Shown one piece after another: positions 41,407-45,591 of a DNA stretch of 45,591 nucleotides. Where the stretch lies: the NCBI GenBank assembly GCA_001769655.1, contig MEPC01000034.1:1-45591 (forward strand), in the 5' to 3' direction. Origin of the DNA: Bacteroidetes bacterium RIFCSPLOWO2_12_FULL_37_12. GTDB taxonomy: Bacteria; Bacteroidota; Bacteroidia; 2-12-FULL-37-12. Made by a program: the position numbers and the translations under genes. The first letter of the stretch is position 1, and every line of letters begins with the position of its first letter. The notes beneath the pieces are model-generated. The model worked only from the letters and a program-made list of their open reading frames with translations, was not told the DNA's origin and ran no database searches.

Positions 41407-43155
41407 TTAATCGTTTAAGGAATCAAGGGGCAAGGAATCCTGGGGCATTACCAAAAATTTTGCGGGTCCGGTTAATTTTATTTCCGGTTTGAGGTTTTCA
41501 AATTCGGCTGATGTAATAAGCTCTTTTATGAGCAACTTTTCTGAAACAAACGCATAATACTCTTTTAGAAATTCCCGAAGCATCCCCTTCTTGTCAAAAT
41601 AATATTTGAAATTTTTGGGTCTTGGGATAATGCTGGAAAGAAATAGTGACTCCTGTAAATTCAGATTGATTGGTTTTTTGGAGAAATAAAATTTCGATGC
41701 CTCGCTGATCCCAAAAACGTCTGGTCCCCACTCAATAATATTCAGATAAATCTCATACAGGCGTTCTTTGCTGACCGCGTGACTGTTTTCCAACAGCCAT
41801 ACCAATAAGATTTCTTCCAGTTTCCTGCTGATTGTTTTTTCACGGGACAGGTATATGTTTTTTACCAGTTGCATAGTGATGGTTGAACCCCCCCGTTGAA
41901 ATTTTTTATTTTTCAAATTGGTTATAATGGATTGGCGGAAGGCATCTTCATTAAATCCGTCGTGAAAAAAGAAACTGCCATCTTCGGAAATAAGCACAGC
42001 GTTTTTCAGGTAGTTGGAAATATTTTCCAACGAAACGAAATCGGGGTTCTCCTGACCTACTAAAATTTTTCTATCAGGAAACCCTTTGGAATGTCCTGTA
42101 TAATAAAAGGGTTCATTAAGGGATGGGAAATTTGCTTTACCGAAATTTTTGATACGGAAATTTTCCTTTTTTAATTCCGACTCAAATAACAGGGAGTCGG
42201 TGTGTGATAAATCCAAACCGATACGCAGAAAGTAGTTTAGTAAACCTTCCGCTTTTGTGCTACGGCTTACACTAAATAATCCTACCGGTAATGAATTAAA
42301 AAACTTTCCGGCTGGTAATTGTTCCGTTTGAATAGTTGTTTTGATTTGCAAGGCAGGTTCTTTTTTAATTTCACCGGTAAGGTTAAATGTGATATCATTT
42401 ATTTTTATCCAGGATGGGTTTTCGATATAAAGCGTGTTGTGATTTAAGTGGACATTGAGCAGGTATTGGATTTTTTCAAATACACATTCTTGCGAAGAAA
42501 GATGTTTATTAAAAATTTTAAAATTATAAAAATTCAGTGCGGTTTCGGTCCGTTTAACGTCTTTTGGGGAAGGCATTAATTTTACGGACACAATCATGGA
42601 ATCCATTGATAAAGTAGCGCCACTCCACAAGGGTAACGTAAGTTTACTTGAGGTCTCCTGATAAACTTTTATTTTACAAAAGGACTGCTCCCTATTGACA
42701 ATTCCCTGAGAACTAAATTTACCCAGCGTGTCCCTCGTTATTTTATTGTTCAATTGGAAAAGACAGGAAAATTTACTTTCCTCCATTGAGAAATTATGAA
42801 TGGACAACAACAAACTATCCGGTAAGACAAGCGAACCGTTCTTCATTTTTAGGGAAGAGGGGGGTGAAATATTTCTCAGCATCGCTAAGAAAGAGATTTT
42901 TGCCAGGATAGTATCTGAGATAAAGAGCGTGTCACGATTTTTATCCGTAAATAAAATATTGCTGAAATTAATTTGATTATATCCTACCCAGTACATATTT
43001 TCTACTTTGCAAAAAACTCCATGCTTTGTGAGTTTGTTAATTATATTTTTTTCAAAGACAGAGCGCAACAGGTAATTCCTGCCAAGGAAGCAGGTGGCTG
43101 TGGTAAGAAGGAGGAAGGAGATAAAAAGATAAAATATTTTTTGTTTCAGGGACAT
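41407..43155 (-). CDS. GT51 peptidoglycan glycosyltransferase fused to AsmA-like N-terminal region
   Basis: 582 residues. A membrane anchor (about 6-25) is followed by ~350 residues of beta-rich sequence whose start (VENMYWVGYNQINFSNILF, DTLFISDTILAKISFLAML, SLKMKNGSLVLP) resembles AsmA/TamB-type repeats; this is assigned by pattern. The C-terminal part is a glycosyltransferase family 51 domain that polymerises lipid II into glycan strands. It has EDGSFFFHDG (391-400, catalytic Glu391), RGGSTITMQLVKN (421-433), RKLEEILLVWLLE (444-456) and KERLYEIYLNIIEWG (463-477). There is no transpeptidase domain, so it is monofunctional like MtgA but more than twice as long. It lies downstream of the NlpC/P60 gene on the same strand (gap 114 bp). 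Confidence 0.88.
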   Translation of the reverse strand: MSLKQKIFYLFISFLLLTTATCFLGRNYLLRSVFEKNIINKLTKHGVFCKVENMYWVGYNQINFSNILFTDKNRDTLFISDTILAKISFLAMLRNISPPSSLKMKNGSLVLPDSLLLSIHNFSMEESKFSCLFQLNNKITRDTLGKFSSQGIVNREQSFCKIKVYQETSSKLTLPLWSGATLSMDSMIVSVKLMPSPKDVKRTETALNFYNFKIFNKHLSSQECVFEKIQYLLNVHLNHNTLYIENPSWIKINDITFNLTGEIKKEPALQIKTTIQTEQLPAGKFFNSLPVGLFSVSRSTKAEGLLNYFLRIGLDLSHTDSLLFESELKKENFRIKNFGKANFPSLNEPFYYTGHSKGFPDRKILVGQENPDFVSLENISNYLKNAVLISEDGSFFFHDGFNEDAFRQSIITNLKNKKFQRGGSTITMQLVKNIYLSREKTISRKLEEILLVWLLENSHAVSKERLYEIYLNIIEWGPDVFGISEASKFYFSKKPINLNLQESLFLSSIIPRPKNFKYYFDKKGMLREFLKEYYAFVSEKLLIKELITSAEFENLKPEIKLTGPAKFLVMPQDSLPLDSLND

Positions 43156-43194
43156 ATTTGAAGGGGTGAAATTCTAATCAGGCGGCACAGCAAG

Positions 43195-43216
43195 GCGGCA
43201 CGGTGCACCGTGCCGC
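43195..43216. repeat. 22-bp perfect palindrome with cggtgcaccg core
   Basis: A perfect inverted repeat with 11-bp arms (gcggcacggtg and its complement) sits in the gap between the NlpC/P60 and GT51 genes. Its tacggtgcaccg-like core recurs at 44631-44692. On the minus strand no T tract follows, so a terminator role is uncertain. Confidence 0.75.
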
Positions 43217-43269
43217 AACATCAATATATTCGGAAAATTATTAATAAATCAGTAATAATATTGAATTTA

Positions 43270-43863
43270 CTACAATCTTCCGGCTTTGTAAAAATATTTT
43301 TTATAATATTTTTCATTCAAATCATTGATTGTAACGCCCAGTTTTACGGAGGCGTGCACAAATTTATTATTCATCAGGTAAATTCCCATGTGAGAAGGTT
43401 TTTTGCTTTCGATTTTAAAAAAAATCAAATCGCCTTCTTTAAGGTTGCTCATCGAAATATCGTTTATTGCATTGGAGATATTTTCTGTGCTTCCTGATAT
43501 TTTTTTTCCGTAAACGTCCTGCAGTAGCAGAGAAGAAAAACCGGAACAATCAACTCCTTGTTTTGATTTTCCCGAATATTTATAAGGAACACCGAGCCAG
43601 TCATTAATAAAGACATAAAGTTTTATGTTGCGGATTTTGTTTTCATCTACTTCGAGGAGATGTGCAAAGCGGGTTTTTATTTTATTTTCTTTTGATGAAG
43701 GGATATTGCTTTTTGTTTCTTTTGTTTCTTTTTTTTCATTTGGTAGATTTTTGGAGGAGCGGCAGGAAAATATGCATGATGCAAGAAAAAAAATTAACGC
43801 ATAAAAATAAATCAACCTTTTTTCTGGTTTAATTTGTAATAAGCCAAGTGTATAGTTAAACAT
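43270..43863 (-). CDS. NlpC/P60 (C40) cell-wall peptidase lipoprotein
   Basis: 197 residues from the ATG at 43863. The frame stays open to an ATG at 44016, but the shorter start puts a lipoprotein signal at the N-terminus: basic KPEKR, hydrophobic LIYFYALIFF and lipobox LASC with Cys30. A charged Lys/Glu/Ser linker follows, then an NlpC/P60 domain with the catalytic triad visible as GVDCSGF (Cys106), PSHMGIYL (His158) and FVHAS (His170). Such enzymes cut stem peptides of peptidoglycan (usually D-Glu to diamino acid bonds) at the cell envelope. The neighbouring GT51 gene downstream on the same strand fits a cell-wall context. If the longer start were used, the spacing to the upstream gene would be only 12 bp, but the lipobox would lie at residue 81. 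Confidence 0.87.
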   Translation of the reverse strand: MFNYTLGLLQIKPEKRLIYFYALIFFLASCIFSCRSSKNLPNEKKETKETKSNIPSSKENKIKTRFAHLLEVDENKIRNIKLYVFINDWLGVPYKYSGKSKQGVDCSGFSSLLLQDVYGKKISGSTENISNAINDISMSNLKEGDLIFFKIESKKPSHMGIYLMNNKFVHASVKLGVTINDLNEKYYKKYFYKAGRL

Positions 43864-44028
43864 GGCACTAAAAGTTAGAAGCACATAGGTTATGCGTTGC
43901 CATACAGTTCTCGCAATCCTCACATGCTTAAATGTATTTTCTGGTTTTTGTGCTCCACCGTCACATCCTACCGAATGATCGTTAATACTACTGACGCTAT
44001 GTGTTAGAGCGATCATTTCTATTTATTT
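43864..44028. other. 165-bp gap with an open upstream extension and inverted repeat
   Basis: In the preferred annotation this is non-coding, although it stays open in frame with the NlpC/P60 gene. Near its right end atgatcg and cgatcat form 7-bp arms of an inverted repeat spanning about 43976-44017. I could not identify the extension peptide, which contains a second hydrophobic stretch. Confidence 0.45.
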
Positions 44029-44469
44029 TCATATTCTCACATAAGGAAAAAATAACTTCCCGAAGACACCGGGTCCTATGCTTAAGCTTTCCATATCAAT
44101 TTTTAATCTCAAATCTGCACCTACATAATAACTTTCCCAAATAGTTGTTTGTAAACCGAAAACCGGTTCATTTTCTTTTCCTTTGCGTCGATAAATACCA
44201 AAAGACATCCCTTTGGGTATGTAATCATTGCGTTCATCAACTCTGACAAATTGTAATTCACAGTAAATAAAGTTTGTATATTTTCCTGCTTCAAGACCAA
44301 AATCAATGCTATATGTAGTAAAATAGATAGCCGTTTCTAAACCAAAAGTAAATTTTGTTTTTGAATTCAGAGAAAAATAATAATGAAACATGGGACCAAA
44401 TGTAATAATCTGTGAGTTTACCATGTAACTTTGAATCAGAAAAAATAAAATGAGGATTGGTTTTTTCAC
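44029..44469 (-). CDS. Small secreted beta-rich protein, unknown function
   Basis: 146 residues. A clear signal peptide (MKKPILILFFLIQSYMVNS, cut before Gln20) is followed by alternating polar and aromatic/hydrophobic residues in short strands, such as ITFGPMFHYYFSL, TKFTFGLETAIYF, YTNFIYCELQFVRV and GVFGKLFFPYV. This fits a small outer-membrane beta-barrel or its fragment; the terminal aromatic strand also fits. I recognise no family, and it is not PorP/SprF-like in length or motifs. It is the first gene of the minus-strand run and may share transcription with the NlpC/P60 gene. Confidence 0.7.
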   Translation of the reverse strand: MKKPILILFFLIQSYMVNSQIITFGPMFHYYFSLNSKTKFTFGLETAIYFTTYSIDFGLEAGKYTNFIYCELQFVRVDERNDYIPKGMSFGIYRRKGKENEPVFGLQTTIWESYYVGADLRLKIDMESLSIGPGVFGKLFFPYVRI

Positions 44470-44630
44470 AGTTTTTTGCTAAGACAAATACAATAAAAAA
44501 ATAAATTGAAAATCCGTTGAAGAGATTATAAATATTAAATAATTTTTTTTACCAGCAACGAATAACAAATATCCATTAATTTTTTCATTTTCGCTGATTC
44601 AACTAAAAATCATTTTGACAATCAGGGAGG

Positions 44631-44692
44631 TACGGTGCACCGAAAATAGAGACACGGTGCATTAAAAAAAAGACACGATGTACCGTGTCTTT
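44631..44692. repeat. cggtgcaccg/gacacg palindromic repeat cluster
   Basis: tacggtgcaccg (44631-44642) and gacacggtgca (44651-44661) are followed by a hairpin with 9-bp arms, aaagacacg/cgtgtcttt (44669-44677 and 44684-44692, 6-nt loop). The core is shared with the palindrome at 43195-43216. Because the genes on either side are divergent, these are unlikely to be gene terminators. Confidence 0.75.
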
Positions 44693-44735
44693 ACAGCATG
44701 ATACTTTTCCTGATTATTTATTAAAAAAATTATGT

Positions 44736-44777
44736 CACGCAAAGGCGCAAAGTTCGCAAAGTATTAAGTTCGCAAAT
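44736..44777. repeat. cgcaaag-type intergenic repeat
   Basis: Irregular tandem copies of (g)cgcaaag in the order cacgcaaag, gcgcaaag, ttcgcaaag, then ttcgcaaa after a 7-bp spacer. I know similar cgcaaag repeats from Bacteroidota intergenic DNA; no function is apparent. Confidence 0.6.
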
Positions 44778-44779
44778 CC

Positions 44780-44873
44780 GACCTCACCCCAGCCCCTCTC
44801 CAAAATGGAGAGGGGCAAGAGATCCGTTATAAAAGACCTCACCCCAGCCCCTCTCCAAAAAAATGGAGAGGGG
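44780..44873. repeat. Two copies of the GACCTCACCCC hairpin element
   Basis: Two direct copies, 55 bp apart (44780 and 44835), start with gacctcaccccag. They continue into a hairpin with 9-bp arms, cccctctcc/ggagagggg (44793-44801 with 44807-44815; 44848-44856 with 44865-44873), differing in loop length (5 and 8 nt). A degenerate copy in reverse orientation lies at 7463-7484. Confidence 0.85.
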
Positions 44874-44926
44874 TTAAAGAGCACCTGGATTTATACCCAA
44901 ATTATCTTTAAATCATATTTTTCCTG

Positions 44927-44934
44927 TATTTTTG
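44927..44934 (+). promoter_or_regulatory. -7 promoter box of the kdsC-like gene
   Basis: TATTTTTG matches the Bacteroidota TAnnTTTG box exactly. A TTTA (44907-44910) 16 bp upstream could be a weak -33 element. The ATG at 44950 would lie roughly 10 bp after the transcription start, which argues against the in-frame TTG at 44932, because that codon is inside the box. Confidence 0.6.
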
Positions 44935-44949
44935 CATGAAATCAATCAC

Positions 44950-45471
44950 ATGGGAACGATCAAAAAAATCTTATCTACCATTGACACTTTTGTTTTTGAC
45001 ATTGACGGTGTGCTGACAGATGGTACTGTTCTGGTAACCGAAAAAGGGGACCACCTGCGTTCCTTTGATGTGAAAGATGGTTACGCCATATTTCATGCTT
45101 TACGGAAAGGATACAGGATCATTGTCATCAGTGGCGGCGATTCATACGGGGTCCGTCATCGTTTAAATTATCTTGGAGTGCGACATATTTATCTCGGGGT
45201 GGAAGATAAACTCAAGGCATTGCGTGAAATTTTAAAAAAATTAAGCGCTGACCCTCAAAAAACATCGTACATGGGGGATGATATGCCTGATTTGGGGGTG
45301 ATGTCTTTTGTGGCACTGCCTTCTGCGCCCTGTGATGCCATAGAGGAAATTCTATCCGTTTGTAAATTCAAGTCCTCAAAACCGGGGGGAAAGGGAGCCG
45401 CGAGGGAGCTTATTGAAAAAGTGATGAAGGTGCAGGGGAGGTGGGTGAATGGGGGGAAGGTGAATTGGTGA
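44950..45471 (+). CDS. kdsC: HAD-family phosphatase, KdsC-like (Kdo 8-phosphate phosphatase)
   Basis: 173 residues from the ATG at 44950. The enzyme removes phosphate from 3-deoxy-D-manno-octulosonate 8-phosphate, giving Kdo for lipid A-core assembly in the cytoplasm. HAD motifs are in order: DIDGVLTDG (Asp17 and Asp19, nucleophile and acid/base), SGG (61-63), Lys88 in the VEDKLKAL helix, and [10 protein letters not shown] (109-118). It lacks a large cap domain, as expected for the tetrameric C0 KdsC type. Length matches the family. The last residues ([13 protein letters not shown]) are encoded by G-rich DNA that passes into the simple repeat downstream, so the C-terminal tail may be recently altered. 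KdsC is preferred over other small HAD phosphatases by motif spacing. Confidence 0.88.
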   Translation: MGTIKKILSTIDTFVFDIDGVLTDGTVLVTEKGDHLRSFDVKDGYAIFHALRKGYRIIVISGGDSYGVRHRLNYLGVRHIYLGVEDKLKALREILKKLSADPQKTSYMGDDMPDLGVMSFVALPSAPCDAIEEILSVCKFKSSKPGGKGAARELIEKVMKVQGRWVNGGKVNW

Positions 45472-45489
45472 GGGGAGAGTGGGTGGGTG

Positions 45490-45591
45490 GTGGATGGTTT
45501 AATAGTAAAATGGTTAGATGGTTAAATGGTTGGATGGTTGGATGGTTAGATGGTTGGATGGTTGGATGGTTGGATGGTTGGATGGTTGGAT
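45490..45591. repeat. 8-bp tandem repeat at the right edge (ggatggtt type)
   Basis: About twelve copies of ggatggtt or close variants (agatggtt, aaatggtt) run to the last base of the window, so the array is cut by the window end. It is the same octamer family as 41281-41384. Upstream, 45472-45489 is G/T-rich simple sequence after the kdsC-like stop. Confidence 0.92.

Larger units (their letters stand above)
44470..44949. other. 480-bp divergent intergenic region packed with repeat elements
   Basis: This region lies between the minus-strand beta-rich gene and the plus-strand kdsC-like gene. It holds an A/T-rich stretch (44470-44600), cggtgcaccg-type palindromes (44631-44692), a cgcaaag-type repeat (44736-44777) and two GACCTCACCCC elements (44780-44873). 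I see no gene; an 84-codon open frame across it is made of translated repeat elements. Confidence 0.7.

Noticed and set aside
44029-44469. PorP/SprF partner of the giant adhesin
   Set aside because: The protein is only 146 residues, about half the family's length, and lacks recognisable family motifs.
44669-44692. Hairpin with T-rich end as a gene terminator
   Set aside because: It lies between divergent genes, so there is no transcript to end; it belongs to the palindrome family.
44685-44939. 84-codon plus-strand open frame
   Set aside because: It is a translation of the cgcaaag and GACCTCACCCC repeat elements (PTSPQPLSKMERG, LTPAPLQKNGEG), a common spurious call.
44932-44949. In-frame TTG start for the kdsC-like gene
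   Set aside because: The codon lies within the TAnnTTTG box, and family members start close to the DIDGVLTDG motif.

Overview
The window reads as a Bacteroidota chromosome, probably a gliding, Gram-negative, uncultivated or environmental lineage. Three things support this. Two proteins carry C-terminal type IX secretion system (T9SS) sorting domains, one type A and one type B. There is a DUF2480 protein, a family I know from Bacteroidota. Starts lack Shine-Dalgarno sequences, and promoter-like TAnnTTTG boxes occur instead. A KdsC-type phosphatase implies Kdo-containing lipopolysaccharide. Both ends of the window lie inside short tandem repeats, so the window may be a whole contig broken at repeats.

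Layout: bases 1-182 are a 14-bp tandem repeat. Then come coaX (pantothenate kinase, +), a hotdog acyl-CoA thioesterase (-), and a secreted CHAT-domain (caspase-like) protein (+). From 3460 to 44469 every gene is on the minus strand. In order of increasing coordinate these are a 1048-aa T9SS type A cargo protein with a PKD domain, a DUF2480 protein, one giant gene (7550-40933), a transglycosylase (GT51) fused to a long AsmA-like N-terminal part, an NlpC/P60 lipoprotein, and a small secreted beta-rich protein. The plus-strand kdsC-like gene closes the window before a final octamer repeat.

The dominant feature is the 33.4-kb gene for an 11,127-residue SprB-type adhesin, about 73% of the window. 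It has a signal peptide and a short N/Q-rich leader. Next is an array of roughly 85 SprB-like repeats of about 75 residues, then a mixed region of Ig/PKD-like modules punctuated by fibronectin-III-like modules. A second, more divergent SprB-like array, a PKD domain and a type B (CHU_C, gliding-motility-associated) sorting domain follow. The N-terminal array is strikingly regular: 28 consecutive intervals of exactly 225 bp. It contains a perfect 452-bp two-unit duplication, so the gene appears to be expanding and homogenising by recombination.

As a system, the window encodes surface and envelope functions: T9SS cargo (the giant adhesin and the type A protein), peptidoglycan synthesis and cleavage (GT51, NlpC/P60) and LPS precursor metabolism (KdsC), plus CoA and acyl-CoA housekeeping. 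No PorP/SprF partner and no T9SS machinery gene is present, so the giant adhesin must rely on components encoded elsewhere. Intergenic DNA is rich in short tandem repeats and palindromic repeat elements.
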